Shown: positions 7,684 through 15,503 of the stretch, piece after piece
Position numbering within the stretch: the first letter of the stretch is position 1
Layout: each line of letters opens with the position of its first letter
Origin: DAHUYF01 sp052143095
Lineage (GTDB): Bacteria > Pseudomonadota > Alphaproteobacteria > ATCC43930 > CGMCC-115725
NCBI GenBank assembly: GCA_052143095.1
Contig: JBKQTR010000313.1
Location: forward strand, 1-30,346
DNA length: 30,346 nt
Direction of reading: 5' to 3'
Made by a program: the position numbers and the translations under genes
The notes under the pieces: model-generated
Seen by the model: the letters and a program-made list of their open reading frames with translations, nothing else
The model's database searches: none
What the model was told of the DNA's origin: nothing

Positions 7684-8610
7684 CTACGCCTTCCGGCGCC
7701 GCGCCTCATGGATCTGCAGGTTGGCGAGGGCGATGCGCAGCAAGGGGACGTCATCGACGCCGCGCCGCTCGGCGCGGCGCAGCAGGTCGCCGATGATGTG
7801 ATCGCCCTCGGTGGCGCCGCCGGCGACGAGGTCGCGCTGCATCGAGGCGGTGAAGGGCGAGCCGCGCGTCGTCAGCATCTTGCGCGTGCGCTCGAGCGCC
7901 TCCCTGCTGGGCGGGTGGCCGTCCGCGGCGGCGGCGCGCTGGCATTCCGCCAGCGATTCCAGCACCAGCCATTCGCCCAGCGGCGCCGCCAGCATCTCGC
8001 CGACATTGGCGCGGGTCAGCGTGCTCGCCGCGGCGAGCGAGGCGAGCATGACGAACTTGTCCCACATCGCCTGCATGATGTCGTCGTTGAGCGTGGCATT
8101 GATCTTGGTCGCGGCAAAGATCCGGGCGATGGTCTCGCAGCGCGCCGAGCGCTCGCCCGAGACCTCGCCGAAGGTGAGCCACTCCATGCCGCCGACATGG
8201 CGCACCTCGCCCGAAGGCTCGAGCAGCGCGCCGATGCCGCAGGCGCCGCCGAGCACGCGCTCGACGCCGAAGCGCCCGCTCAGCACCGCCATGTGGTTGA
8301 TGCCGTTGAGCAGCGGCAGGATGGCGCCGTGCCGCCCGAGCGCCGGCGTGATCGCCTCGATGGCGCCGTCGAGGTCATAGGCCTTGCAGGAGAGCAGCAC
8401 GAGATCGAAGCTCTCGCGGATCTCGCCGGCCAGCACCGTCTTGACCTTGCGCTCGATATCGCCGAGCGGGCTGCGGACGATCAGACCGCGCTCGGCCAGG
8501 AGCTGCGCGCGGCGCGGCCGCACCAGGAAGGTGACGTCGGCGCCGCCCTCGACCAGCCTGCCGCCGTAATAGCCGCCGATGGCGCCGGCACCGAGCACCA
8601 GGATCCGCAT
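7684..8610 (-). CDS. panE: 2-dehydropantoate 2-reductase (ketopantoate reductase family)
   Basis: This 308-residue protein starts with the NAD(P)-binding motif GAGAIGGYYGGRL (7-19). It carries the PanE/ApbA catalytic pattern: Lys185 in MWDKFVMLAS and the C-terminal S-M-x-x-D-x-x-x-G-x-x-T-E motif (SMQRDLVAGGATEGDHIIG) with Glu268. The family reduces 2-dehydropantoate to pantoate with NADPH in coenzyme A synthesis. Many bacteria carry several paralogues with other 2-oxoacid substrates, so pantothenate function is not certain. ATG 8610 has an AGGAGG site 5-6 nt upstream; the open frame beyond it is not family-like. It is divergent from an aldo/keto reductase gene across 115 bp. Confidence 0.88.
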   Translation of the reverse strand: MRILVLGAGAIGGYYGGRLVEGGADVTFLVRPRRAQLLAERGLIVRSPLGDIERKVKTVLAGEIRESFDLVLLSCKAYDLDGAIEAITPALGRHGAILPLLNGINHMAVLSGRFGVERVLGGACGIGALLEPSGEVRHVGGMEWLTFGEVSGERSARCETIARIFAATKINATLNDDIMQAMWDKFVMLASLAAASTLTRANVGEMLAAPLGEWLVLESLAECQRAAAADGHPPSREALERTRKMLTTRGSPFTASMQRDLVAGGATEGDHIIGDLLRRAERRGVDDVPLLRIALANLQIHEARRRKA

Positions 8611-8725
8611 CTCACCCTCCTTGTCGTTGCCGCCCATGCTAGCGGGGTCCCTCCGCGCGGCGCCACCCCGAAAATTCCCGGAGGCAGGGCGCGCGCCGTC
8701 TGTTAGCCTGGAAGAGGGGGAAACG

Positions 8726-9553
8726 ATGATGAAACATATCGAGATCAAAGGCGCGAAAGTGCCGGCGCTCGGGCTCGGCACCTGGCAGCTCACCGGCCGC
8801 ACCTGCAGCGAGGCGGTGCGCCAGGCGCTGGAGCTCGGCTACCGCCATATCGACACGGCGCAAATGTACGGCAACGAGACCGAGGTCGGGCGCGCGCTGC
8901 GCGACAGCGGCGTCGCCCGCGGCGAGATCTTTCTCACTACCAAGCTGGCGCCGGGAAACCTGAGCGCGGCGCTGGTGCGGCGCACCGCCGAGGAAAGCCT
9001 GAAGCGGCTCGGCGTCGAGCAGGTCGATCTGCTGTTGATCCATTGGCCGAGCGGCGAGGCGCCGCTGGGCGAGACGCTGGGAGCGCTCGCCAAGCTGCGC
9101 GAGCAGGGCAAGACCCGCTTCATCGGCGTCAGCAACTTCACCGTGAAGCTGCTCAAGGAAGCGGTCGAGACGCTGGGCGCCGACATTCTTTGCGACCAGG
9201 TCGAGTACCACCCCTTCCTGTCGCAGCGCGCGGTGATGGCGGCGCTTAGGCACTACGGGCTGATGCTCACCGCCTATACGCCGCTGGGGCGCGGCCATGC
9301 CCAGCGCAATCCCGGGCTCGCCGAGATCGGCCGCAAATACGGCAAGTCGGCGGCGCAGGTGGCGCTGCGCTGGCTGATCGATCAGGAGAACGTCGCCGCC
9401 ATCCCCAAAGCGGCGAGCCGCGCCCATGCCGCCGCCAATATCGACATCTTCGATTTCACGCTCGCCGCCGAGGATCGCGCGGCGATCGACGCCATGCGCG
9501 GCAATCTGCGCGTCGTCGATCCCGGCTGGGGCCCACATTGGGATCCGCCGTAA
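8726..9553 (+). CDS. Aldo/keto reductase (2,5-diketo-D-gluconate reductase-like)
   Basis: This is a 275-residue single-domain TIM-barrel oxidoreductase. The catalytic tetrad is complete: Asp43 and Tyr48 in HIDTAQMYGNE, Lys73 in LTTKLAPGN and His106 in LLLIHWPSG. Further signatures are FIGVSNFTVKLL, CDQVEYHPFL and the NADPH-contacting IPKAASRAHAAANIDIFDF near the C-terminus. Such enzymes reduce aldehydes, ketones or keto-sugars in the cytosol with NADPH; the exact substrate cannot be read from the sequence. Either of two adjacent ATG codons (8726, 8729) could be used; a GAGGGGG ribosome site lies just before them. It is divergent from panE and converges on the Blh-type gene, with an inverted repeat in between. 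Confidence 0.92.
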   Translation: MMKHIEIKGAKVPALGLGTWQLTGRTCSEAVRQALELGYRHIDTAQMYGNETEVGRALRDSGVARGEIFLTTKLAPGNLSAALVRRTAEESLKRLGVEQVDLLLIHWPSGEAPLGETLGALAKLREQGKTRFIGVSNFTVKLLKEAVETLGADILCDQVEYHPFLSQRAVMAALRHYGLMLTAYTPLGRGHAQRNPGLAEIGRKYGKSAAQVALRWLIDQENVAAIPKAASRAHAAANIDIFDFTLAAEDRAAIDAMRGNLRVVDPGWGPHWDPP

Positions 9554-9591
9554 GGCCACGCCCAGTGCGTGTTTCCGCTGCAATGACGCCG

Positions 9592-9708
9592 GTGCGTCCT
9601 TCGACAGGCGCGCTGCGCGCGCCAGCTCAGGATGAGGTAGGTCGTTGATGGCACAAAGAAAATCACCTCATCCTGAGCGCGAGCGCAGCGAGCAGTCGAA
9701 GGACGCAC
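9592..9708. repeat. Large intergenic inverted repeat (alphaproteobacterial CTCAGGATGAGG type), probable bidirectional terminator
   Basis: The outer arms GTGCGTCCTTCGAC (9592-9605) and GTCGAAGGACGCAC (9695-9708) are perfectly complementary, as are the inner arms CTCAGGATGAGGT (9626-9638) and ACCTCATCCTGAG (9665-9677). Between outer and inner arms lie imperfectly matching GC-rich stretches. This arrangement and wording recur as intergenic palindromic elements in many alphaproteobacterial genomes (established pattern, recalled rather than searched). It sits between two convergent genes (aldo/keto reductase and Blh-type phosphatase) and could fold in either transcript. Confidence 0.85.
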
Positions 9709-9750
9709 CAAGTCGACGCTGCCGGGGATGACGCGCGCGCCGGCCCCTCG

Positions 9751-10188
9751 CTATTTTTCCGCCTCGAGCTTCTCGACCAGGCTCGGCAGCACGCGCAAAT
9801 CATAGCCCTTGGCCGCCGCCTCGGCGACCAGCTTCAGCGGGCTCTCGCCGTCGAACAGCGCGCGGCTCGCCGCCCACATGAGATAGCAGCGCGTACCGCT
9901 GCGGCAATGCGCCAGCACCGGCGCCGGACTGCGCAGCAACAGCTTCTGGAACTCCGCCACCTGCGCGCGGGTGATGGCGCCGCTGACGATCGGCAGGTAG
10001 CGGTAGTCGAGCCCCTGCTTCTTCGCCTCGGCCCCGGCCTCGGCGGCGGTGAGTTGGCCGGGCTCCTCGTTGTCGGGACGGTTGTTGATGATGGTGGCGA
10101 AGCCGGCGCCGGCGAGCTCGGCGATATCGCTCTTGCTGATCTGCCCGGCGACGCTGAGAGAGGGGGTGATCTGCGTCGGCTGCTGCAT
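9751..10188 (-). CDS. DUF442/Blh-type protein tyrosine phosphatase-like (TIGR01244 family)
   Basis: This 145-residue protein has the phosphatase P-loop HCRSGTR (94-100) with nucleophile Cys95 and Arg100 in the CX5R pattern. It also has the family's N-terminal LSVAGQISKSDIAELAGAGF and INNRPDNEEP. It corresponds to the stand-alone version of the N-terminal domain of Blh-type proteins, often annotated as a sulfur transferase or a beta-lactamase hydrolase-like phosphatase. Roles in sulfide/persulfide metabolism are proposed for relatives, but the substrate here is unknown. A GGAGG site precedes ATG 10188. It lies 65 nt behind the isochorismatase-like gene on the same strand and may be the last gene of the Rieske oxygenase operon. 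Confidence 0.87.
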   Translation of the reverse strand: MQQPTQITPSLSVAGQISKSDIAELAGAGFATIINNRPDNEEPGQLTAAEAGAEAKKQGLDYRYLPIVSGAITRAQVAEFQKLLLRSPAPVLAHCRSGTRCYLMWAASRALFDGESPLKLVAEAAAKGYDLRVLPSLVEKLEAEK

Positions 10189-10253
10189 CTGGCGCCTCCA
10201 TGATCGCTGGCGGCAGTCATAGCACGCGCCGCAGCGGCGCGCACGGGGGGCGC

Positions 10254-10862
10254 TCAGCCGGCGGCGAAACCGGCGAGCACCTGGTCGACCATCTTGATCT
10301 CGGCGATGAGCGCCATCGCCTCGAGGCTCGCCTCATGCATGTCGGGGCTTGCCGAGGAGCAGGCATCGGCCGCCACCACCACCTCATAACCCATGTCGCT
10401 CGCATGCCGCACCGTGCTCTCGACGACATAGGTGGTGGAAACGCCGGCGATGATGAGCCGCTCCGGCCGGAAGCGCGCGACAAGATCGGCGAGCGGCGAG
10501 CCGTAGAAGGCGTTGTTGCGCTGATGCGTGACGACGAACTCGCCCGGCAGCGGCCCGAGCCCGTCATGGAACTCGGCGCCCCAGCTTCCCTCGATCAGCG
10601 CCTTGCCGGCGACGACGCGGCGCCAGATCTCGGCGTTCTGCGCCACCTCCGCATGATCCCTACGGAAGGCGATGCGCACGGAGACGACCGGGACGCCATG
10701 GGCGCGCGCGCCGTCGAGCAGGCGGCGCGCCGCTGCGACGAGCGCGCCGCGCGCCGCGCTGGCCTCGGCGACGCCGATGCGGATCTTCCCCTCGGGATGC
10801 ACGACCTCGTTCTGGTAGTGCAGCGCCAGCAGGACGACGGGCGTGCGCCGCGCGGCGGTCAC
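10254..10862 (-). CDS. Isochorismatase-fold protein lacking the usual catalytic residues
   Basis: The 202-residue product starts at GTG 10862, overlapping the stop of the beta-subunit gene (GTGA), which signals translational coupling. The fold is clear: VVLLALHYQNEVVHPEG near the N-terminus, THQRNNAFYGSPL in the middle, then IIAGVSTTYVVESTVRHASDMGYEVVVAADACSS. However, the three positions that form the Asp-Lys-Cys triad in cysteine hydrolases of this family read His15, His113 and Val146. It may be a non-hydrolytic member, a differently built enzyme or a binding protein. The frame continues upstream of the GTG, but that part overlaps the beta-subunit gene and does not resemble a protein. Its fixed place behind the oxygenase subunits suggests a role with the ring-oxidation product or substrate. 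Confidence 0.85.
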   Translation of the reverse strand: MTAARRTPVVLLALHYQNEVVHPEGKIRIGVAEASAARGALVAAARRLLDGARAHGVPVVSVRIAFRRDHAEVAQNAEIWRRVVAGKALIEGSWGAEFHDGLGPLPGEFVVTHQRNNAFYGSPLADLVARFRPERLIIAGVSTTYVVESTVRHASDMGYEVVVAADACSSASPDMHEASLEAMALIAEIKMVDQVLAGFAAG

Positions 10863-11395
10863 AGGAAGAGCTGCACCACTTCCATCGGCGCGTCGCAATT
10901 GATGAGGTCGATGCGCTTCAGGACGATGCTGAAATCGCCGCCGGCGCGGCGCAACCAGTGGCGCACCGTGCCGCCGAAGAGACGCTGCTCCTCCTTGCGG
11001 AACTCGAGGATGTGCACGGTCGAGCGCACCACCAGATCGGCCTTGGGCGCGAGCCCGCCATCGAAGCCCTTGCCATGGTCGGGGTCGAGCATGACGTTGC
11101 CGACGACATGGCTCATGCGCGTCGGGAAATCCTGGCTGTAGGCATGCGGGTGGGTGATGCGGATGACGCGCATCTCGAGCCGCATGCGATCCTCGGCATA
11201 GAGCGAGATGGTGTTGACGGGGTCCTTCTGGCCGACCACCGAGGGCACCCAGTAAAAGCAATCCTCGCTGTAGAGCGCGAGCCACTCCGCCCAGCGCTTC
11301 TCGTCGAGCAGCATCGCCTCGCGATAGAGGAACTGCTCGATGGCGCGGAGATCCGCCTCCCCGGCCGGCTCGAGCTTGCCCAGAGTGAGCGTCAT
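10859..11395 (-). CDS. Aromatic-ring-hydroxylating dioxygenase, beta (small) subunit
   Basis: This 178-residue protein is of the usual length for beta subunits and has an SnoaL/cystatin-like fold. Recognisable parts are the N-terminal helix IEQFLYREAMLLDEKRWAEW, LALYSEDCFYWVP, the Arg-rich strand region EDRMRLEMRVIRITHPHAYS, TRMSHVVGNV and the C-terminal KRIDLINCDAPMEVVQLFL. Beta subunits have no redox centre; they build the alpha3-beta3 hexamer and can influence substrate specificity. ATG 11395 follows the alpha-subunit stop after a single nucleotide, so the two subunits are translated together. The frame upstream of this ATG belongs to the alpha gene's other frame and is not real. Confidence 0.92.
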   Translation of the reverse strand: MTLTLGKLEPAGEADLRAIEQFLYREAMLLDEKRWAEWLALYSEDCFYWVPSVVGQKDPVNTISLYAEDRMRLEMRVIRITHPHAYSQDFPTRMSHVVGNVMLDPDHGKGFDGGLAPKADLVVRSTVHILEFRKEEQRLFGGTVRHWLRRAGGDFSIVLKRIDLINCDAPMEVVQLFL

Positions 11396-11396
11396 C

Positions 11397-12704
11397 TCAG
11401 CCCTCCTCCGCCATGTAGCCGAGCCAGGCCTGGTACTGGTTGCGCATGGGGAGCTCGCTGGTACCGTTGGCACTCGCCCATTCCTCGCCGCGCCGGTCGC
11501 GGCCGGCATCGCGGTGCAGGCTGATCCACGGCGAGGCCTGCGCCGCGAGGCCTTCCTGGACGCGGTTATAGGCCTCGTGATCGTCGGGCATGACGATCGA
11601 GCTCGGCGCGTTCACCATATTGGAATAGATCAGCGTGTGCTTGTAGAACTCGTCCGGCGCGCCTTTGAGGCGGAAGGCGTAGACGTCCATCTGCGTGCGG
11701 TCGACCGCGAGCGGCCGGATGTGGCGCAGCTGCTGATAGCCCGACTGGATCGAGACGTTGGGATAGAAGATGGTGTTGTGGCGGTCGACGGCGAGGATCT
11801 GCTCGGTGCGCTCCTTGCCGTAGGCGCGCTCCATCGCCGCCATGTAGTCCATGTAGACGGGATCGGTGCGGCGCGGCGGGAAGATGCCGCCCATGAAGCT
11901 GTGGCCGTTGGCATGCGCCTTGAGCGTGAGCTTCTCCCAGAAATCGTAGGGAAAGCCGTTGTTGCGGGTGAAGCGTACCGGCAGCGGGTCGGGCGCACCC
12001 TGCGGCAGATGCTCGCTCGCCCAGATCTTGCCGGCCTCGACCGAGGATTCGTGCACCACCATCGGATGCATGGTGTCGTTGAGATTCTCGAGAAATATCT
12101 TCCAATTGGCGCGGAAGACGACGCGGAAGCAGCCGCCGACCACCTCGAGCGCGCCCTCGGGGGAGCGGTCGACCATGTCGTCGATCGAGGAGCGGGCATC
12201 GCCGAGGTAGTCGGCGAGGCTCGGGCCGGTGGCGGCGAGGCTGGCGAAGACGAAGCCGCGATAGCTCTCGACCCGCGGCAGCTTCATCATGCCGTAGCGC
12301 GGGTCCTTAACGTCGAAGCCGGTGCCCTCATAGCCGCGCGGCATCGGCACGCCGCGCAGCGTGCCGTCGGTGCGGTAAGTCCAGCCGTGATAGCAGCATT
12401 GGAAGAACTTGACGTTGCCCTCGCGGTCGCCGACCACCTTGGCACCGCGGTGGCCGCAGCGGTTGTAGAGGACATGGATCTTGCCATCACTGTGTCGGCT
12501 CATCACCACCGGCTGGCGGCCGATGGTGGTGGTGACGTAGTCGCCGGGGGTTTTCACCTGGCTTTCATGGCCGACCCAGATCCAGGCGCGGCCGAAGATG
12601 CGCTCGAGCTCGAGCTCGAAGAGCGCGGGGTCGATATAGACATCGCGATGGACGCGATCGGGCTCGATCAGCGCGCGGATCGCGGCGGCATCAGCATGCG
12701 CCAT
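11397..12704 (-). CDS. Rieske non-heme iron aromatic-ring-hydroxylating oxygenase, alpha subunit
   Basis: This 435-residue protein has an N-terminal Rieske domain: Cys83-Gly-His85 and Cys103-x2-His106 (NRCGHRG, CCYHGWTY) bind a 2Fe-2S cluster. The C-terminal catalytic domain shows the bridging Asp210 and the mononuclear iron ligands His213 and His218 in ENLNDTMHPMVVH; the third ligand should be an acidic residue later in the chain. Such enzymes insert dioxygen into aromatic rings using electrons from a reductase/ferredoxin. No electron-transfer gene is present in this window, so the partner must be encoded elsewhere. The C-terminal GTSELPMRNQYQAWLGYM differs from classical toluene/naphthalene oxygenases and is closer to acid-type (benzoate/anthranilate-like) enzymes, a tentative impression. 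It heads the minus-strand operon, divergent from marR. Confidence 0.94.
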   Translation of the reverse strand: MAHADAAAIRALIEPDRVHRDVYIDPALFELELERIFGRAWIWVGHESQVKTPGDYVTTTIGRQPVVMSRHSDGKIHVLYNRCGHRGAKVVGDREGNVKFFQCCYHGWTYRTDGTLRGVPMPRGYEGTGFDVKDPRYGMMKLPRVESYRGFVFASLAATGPSLADYLGDARSSIDDMVDRSPEGALEVVGGCFRVVFRANWKIFLENLNDTMHPMVVHESSVEAGKIWASEHLPQGAPDPLPVRFTRNNGFPYDFWEKLTLKAHANGHSFMGGIFPPRRTDPVYMDYMAAMERAYGKERTEQILAVDRHNTIFYPNVSIQSGYQQLRHIRPLAVDRTQMDVYAFRLKGAPDEFYKHTLIYSNMVNAPSSIVMPDDHEAYNRVQEGLAAQASPWISLHRDAGRDRRGEEWASANGTSELPMRNQYQAWLGYMAEEG

Positions 12705-12727
12705 CCCGTTCTCCCGGTTTATACTAT

Positions 12728-12739
12728 GTGCATTTGCAC
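12728..12739. promoter_or_regulatory. Inverted repeat between oxygenase operon and MarR/ABC operon: candidate MarR operator
   Basis: GTGCA-TT-TGCAC is a perfect 5-bp inverted repeat with a 2-nt centre in the 98-bp divergent promoter region. It lies 24 bp from the oxygenase alpha start codon and 63 bp from the MarR GTG. A TATACT hexamer (12720-12725) lies directly beside it. Size, symmetry and position fit a MarR dimer site controlling both directions. Binding is inferred, not shown. Confidence 0.5.
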
Positions 12740-12802
12740 TTTTCTTATGCTAGGGTCGCGCTTGGGTCGACGTCAACACCAAAGAGACGCGGGAGACGCG
12801 AC

Positions 12803-13354
12803 GTGAGCACTCGGGCATTGCGGAGCGCCGCGCGCGCGGCGCCGGCGCCGTCATTCGAGATCGAGAGCCATGTCTTCTATCTCTTCACCCAGATCCTCGG
12901 CCGGCGCAATCTGGCACTCGCCGAGAAGCTCAAGCCGCTCGGCATCAGCGTGCCGCAATGGCGCATCCTCGCGGTGCTGCAGGAGCGCGCCGGCTGCACC
13001 ATGAACGAGCTCGCCGACGTCACCACGATCGACCGCACCACGCTGACCCGCGCGCTCGACCGCATGGCCGAGACCGGCCTTGTCGCGCGGCGCGGCGACC
13101 CGCGGGACCGGCGCAGCGTGCGGCTCGCGCTCACCACCGCCGGCAAGGACGCCTTCCGCCGCGTGCTGCCGCGGGTCGTTGAGCAGAACGAGCGCGCCAT
13201 GCGCGGCTTTGCCGCGAGCGAGGTCGCGGGATTCCGCGCCCAGCTCCATCGCATGGTGCGCAATCTCGATCCCGACTACGATCAGCGGAACGCAAGCTGG
13301 CTTGCCGGCCGCGCCGCCGCCGACAACCGACGCAACAGGGGAGAAGCTTCATGA
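12803..13354 (+). CDS. MarR-family transcriptional regulator
   Basis: The product is 183 residues when started at GTG 12803, which has a GGGAG ribosome site; an upstream ATG-equivalent at 12728 lies inside the putative operator and is less likely. The winged helix spans about 47-115: ISVPQWRILAVLQE, the recognition helix NELADVTTIDRTTLTRALDRM, and the wing LVARRGDPRDRRSVRLALTTAG with the classic Asp-x-Arg-x-x-x-Val pattern. MarR proteins usually repress neighbouring genes and are released by small phenolic or carboxylate ligands. The stop codon overlaps the start of the binding-protein gene (ATGA). Together with the divergent oxygenase operon this makes it the probable regulator of both uptake and oxidation genes. 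Confidence 0.9.
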   Translation: MSTRALRSAARAAPAPSFEIESHVFYLFTQILGRRNLALAEKLKPLGISVPQWRILAVLQERAGCTMNELADVTTIDRTTLTRALDRMAETGLVARRGDPRDRRSVRLALTTAGKDAFRRVLPRVVEQNERAMRGFAASEVAGFRAQLHRMVRNLDPDYDQRNASWLAGRAAADNRRNRGEAS

Positions 13355-14535
13355 TGTCAGCCTATCGCGCCGCCGCCGCGGCGGTGCTCGCCCTTTCGCT
13401 CGGCGCCGGCCCGGCGCTGGCCGACGAGCCGATCAAGATCGGCCTGGTGCTGCCGTTCTCGGCCGGGCCGTTCGTGCCGCTCGCCAACGAGATCGCGGAT
13501 TCGCTTGCCATGGCGATTGCCGATTCCGGCGGCGAGGTCGCGGGGCGCAAGATCGAGATCCTGCGCGAGGATTCCACGCACAAGCCCGACGTGGCGCAGG
13601 CCAAGGCGAAGAAGCTGGTGTTCGAGGACAAGGTCGATCTGCTGGTCGGCCCCGTCGGCTCGAACGAGCTCACCGCGCTTTTCGACTTCGCCAACCAGTC
13701 GAAGACGCCGCTCATCATCCCGAACGCCGGCGACAACGAGGCGACCGGCGAGCGCTGCAGCCCCTGGGTGCTGCGGACCTCCTTCTCCAACGATCAGATC
13801 GTGCGCGAGATGGGGCCGTGGATGGTGAAGCACGGCTACAAGACGGCGGCGCTGATCGCCTTCGATTACGCCGCCGGCCATCAGCAAATGGACGGCTTCA
13901 AGCGCGGCTTCACCAAGGCGGGCGGCGCGATCGTCAGCGAGCAATACCCGCCCTTCGGCCCGATCAGCGATTTCGGCCCTTACCTTGCCAAGATCAAGGA
14001 GGCGAAGCCGGCCGCGGTCTTCACCTTCTTCGCGGGGCCGCCGGCCACGGCGCTGGTCAAGCAATTCTCCGAGTTCGGCCTCAAGGACCAGATCAAGCTG
14101 GCCGGCGCCGGCTGGCTGATCTCGCCGCTCAACCTGCAGGGCGAAGGCGACGCCGCCGTCGGCGTGCTCGGCATTCTCAACTACGTGCCGACGATCGACA
14201 CGCCCGAGAACAAGGCGTTCCAGGCGGAATTCCAGGCGAAGTTCCACCGCACCGGCTCGGAATTCGCGGCCCAAGGCTACGACACCGGCAAGCTCATCTT
14301 CGCCGCGCTGCAGGCGACCAAGGGCCAGACCGCCGACAAGGCGGCGCTGGTCAAGGCGCTGCACTCCGTCACGGTCAAGGGCACGCGCGGCGAGCTCAGG
14401 ATCGACCCCAAGACCAACAACATCATCCAGGACATCTACATCTACGAGGCCCAGAAGGACGGCGACAAGGTCGACTTCAAGGTCCTCGACAAGGTCCCCG
14501 CGGTGCAGGACCCGCCGAACGGGTGCACGCTGTAA
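13351..14535 (+). CDS. Liv-type ABC transporter periplasmic substrate-binding protein
   Basis: This 394-residue protein has a Sec signal peptide (residues 1-24, ending ALA|DEP) and then the two-lobed Peripla_BP_6 fold: IKIGLVLPFSAGPF at the start of the mature chain, KIEILREDSTHKPDVAQAKA, VDLLVGPVGSNE, then TAALIAFDYAAGHQQMDGF opening the second lobe and FAAQGYDTGKLIFAAL near the end. Members bind branched-chain amino acids, amides, urea or aromatic acids; those next to ring-oxygenase genes commonly serve aromatic substrates. The start overlaps the marR stop; ATG 13354 is an equally possible start two codons' worth of sequence away at most. A hairpin after the stop may raise its expression above the permease genes. 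Confidence 0.93.
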   Translation: MMSAYRAAAAAVLALSLGAGPALADEPIKIGLVLPFSAGPFVPLANEIADSLAMAIADSGGEVAGRKIEILREDSTHKPDVAQAKAKKLVFEDKVDLLVGPVGSNELTALFDFANQSKTPLIIPNAGDNEATGERCSPWVLRTSFSNDQIVREMGPWMVKHGYKTAALIAFDYAAGHQQMDGFKRGFTKAGGAIVSEQYPPFGPISDFGPYLAKIKEAKPAAVFTFFAGPPATALVKQFSEFGLKDQIKLAGAGWLISPLNLQGEGDAAVGVLGILNYVPTIDTPENKAFQAEFQAKFHRTGSEFAAQGYDTGKLIFAALQATKGQTADKAALVKALHSVTVKGTRGELRIDPKTNNIIQDIYIYEAQKDGDKVDFKVLDKVPAVQDPPNGCTL

Positions 14536-14561
14536 CCGGCGCCGCGACGCTGTCCCCCGCG

Positions 14562-14597
14562 CCTCGGGATGACGAGCGCCAGCTCCTCATCCCGGGG
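14562..14597 (+). terminator. Hairpin between binding-protein and permease genes (possible attenuator or mRNA-stabilising structure)
   Basis: CCTCGGGATGA (14562-14572) pairs with TCATCCCGGGG (14587-14597) with one G-T type imperfection, leaving a 14-nt loop. It lies in the 95-nt gap between the binding-protein stop and the LivH-type start, the only substantial gap in the five-gene transporter operon. There is no T-run, so full termination is not expected. A REP-like or attenuation role would let the binding protein be made in excess. Confidence 0.5.
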
Positions 14598-14630
14598 CGG
14601 GCCGCGGCTCTGCGGCCCTGAGCACACGCC

Positions 14631-15503
14631 ATGGATCCCGGCTTTCTTCTCCTCCAGCTGCTGAACGGCCTGCAATTCGCCATGCTGCTGTTCCTGCTGG
14701 CGGTCGGGCTCTCGGTCGTGCTCGGAATGATGAACTTCATCAACCTCGCGCATGGCACGCTCTACATGGTGGGCGCCTTCGCCGGCCTCGCCGCGGCCGA
14801 GCGCGCCGGCTCCTTCTGGGCGGCGCTGGTGGCGGGACCGGCAGCGGCGGCGGCGCTGGGCGCGCTGTTCTACGCGACGCTGCTGCGCCGTACGCAAGCG
14901 GCAGGCGCGATGAAGCAGGTGCTCGTCACCTTCGGCCTGATCTTCGTCGGCATCGACGCGGTGCGGCTGATCTGGGGCGACTACGCCCAGACGCTGCCCG
15001 CGCCCTCCGCGCTCGCCGGCAGCGTCGATATCCTGGGGCAGGTCTATCCCGCCTATCGCCTGTTCATCATCGCGCTCGGCCTCGCGCTGGCGCTCGTCCT
15101 CTATCTCGGTCTCGAGCGCACGCGGCTCGGCGCGGTGGTGCGCGCCGGGGTCGACGACCGGGTCATGGCGGCGAGCCTCGGCCTTAATGTGGAGCGCGCC
15201 TTTTTCGCCGTGTTCTGTCTCGGCTGCGCGCTCGCCGGGCTTGCCGGCGTCGTCGCCGCGCCGGTGCTGGAGATCTACCCCGGCATGGACATGGAGATCC
15301 TGATCCCGACACTGATCGTCGTGGTGGTCGGCGGTCCCGGCCGGCTCGCCGGCGCCTTCCTCGGCGCGCTGCTCATCGGCATGGCCGAGACCTTCGGCGT
15401 CGTCTTCATCCCGGATTTCTCGAGCTTCATGATCTATGCGGTGATGGCGCTGGTGCTGCTGCTGCGGCCGCAGGGCCTGCTGCCGGCGCGGCATTCGCCA
15501 TGA
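14631..15503 (+). CDS. livH: Branched-chain amino acid-type ABC transporter permease (LivH-like)
   Basis: This is a 290-residue, highly hydrophobic inner-membrane protein with about eight predicted membrane segments. LivH marks are LLNGLQFAMLLFLLAVGLSV at the N-terminus, GMMNFINLAHGTLYMVGAF (the 'NLAHG' signature), the cytoplasmic coupling-helix region RAGVDDRVMAASLGLNVERAF, and the C-terminal VVVGGPGRLAGAFLGALLIG. It forms the transmembrane channel with the LivM-type protein encoded next, whose start overlaps its stop by 4 nt. The symbol indicates family position; the transported compound may not be an amino acid, given the oxygenase neighbours. Confidence 0.92.
   Translation: MDPGFLLLQLLNGLQFAMLLFLLAVGLSVVLGMMNFINLAHGTLYMVGAFAGLAAAERAGSFWAALVAGPAAAAALGALFYATLLRRTQAAGAMKQVLVTFGLIFVGIDAVRLIWGDYAQTLPAPSALAGSVDILGQVYPAYRLFIIALGLALALVLYLGLERTRLGAVVRAGVDDRVMAASLGLNVERAFFAVFCLGCALAGLAGVVAAPVLEIYPGMDMEILIPTLIVVVVGGPGRLAGAFLGALLIGMAETFGVVFIPDFSSFMIYAVMALVLLLRPQGLLPARHSP

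Noticed and set aside
6226..8706. An 826-codon plus-strand open frame antisense to the methyltransferase and panE genes
   Set aside because: It is the GC-bias mirror of real minus-strand genes (Ala/Asp/Arg-rich, no domain signature); the minus-strand proteins have clear motifs.
10863..11285. An N-terminal extension of the isochorismatase-like frame
   Set aside because: It lies wholly within the beta-subunit gene in another frame and does not resemble a protein; the GTG at 10862 overlaps the beta stop codon as expected for coupling.
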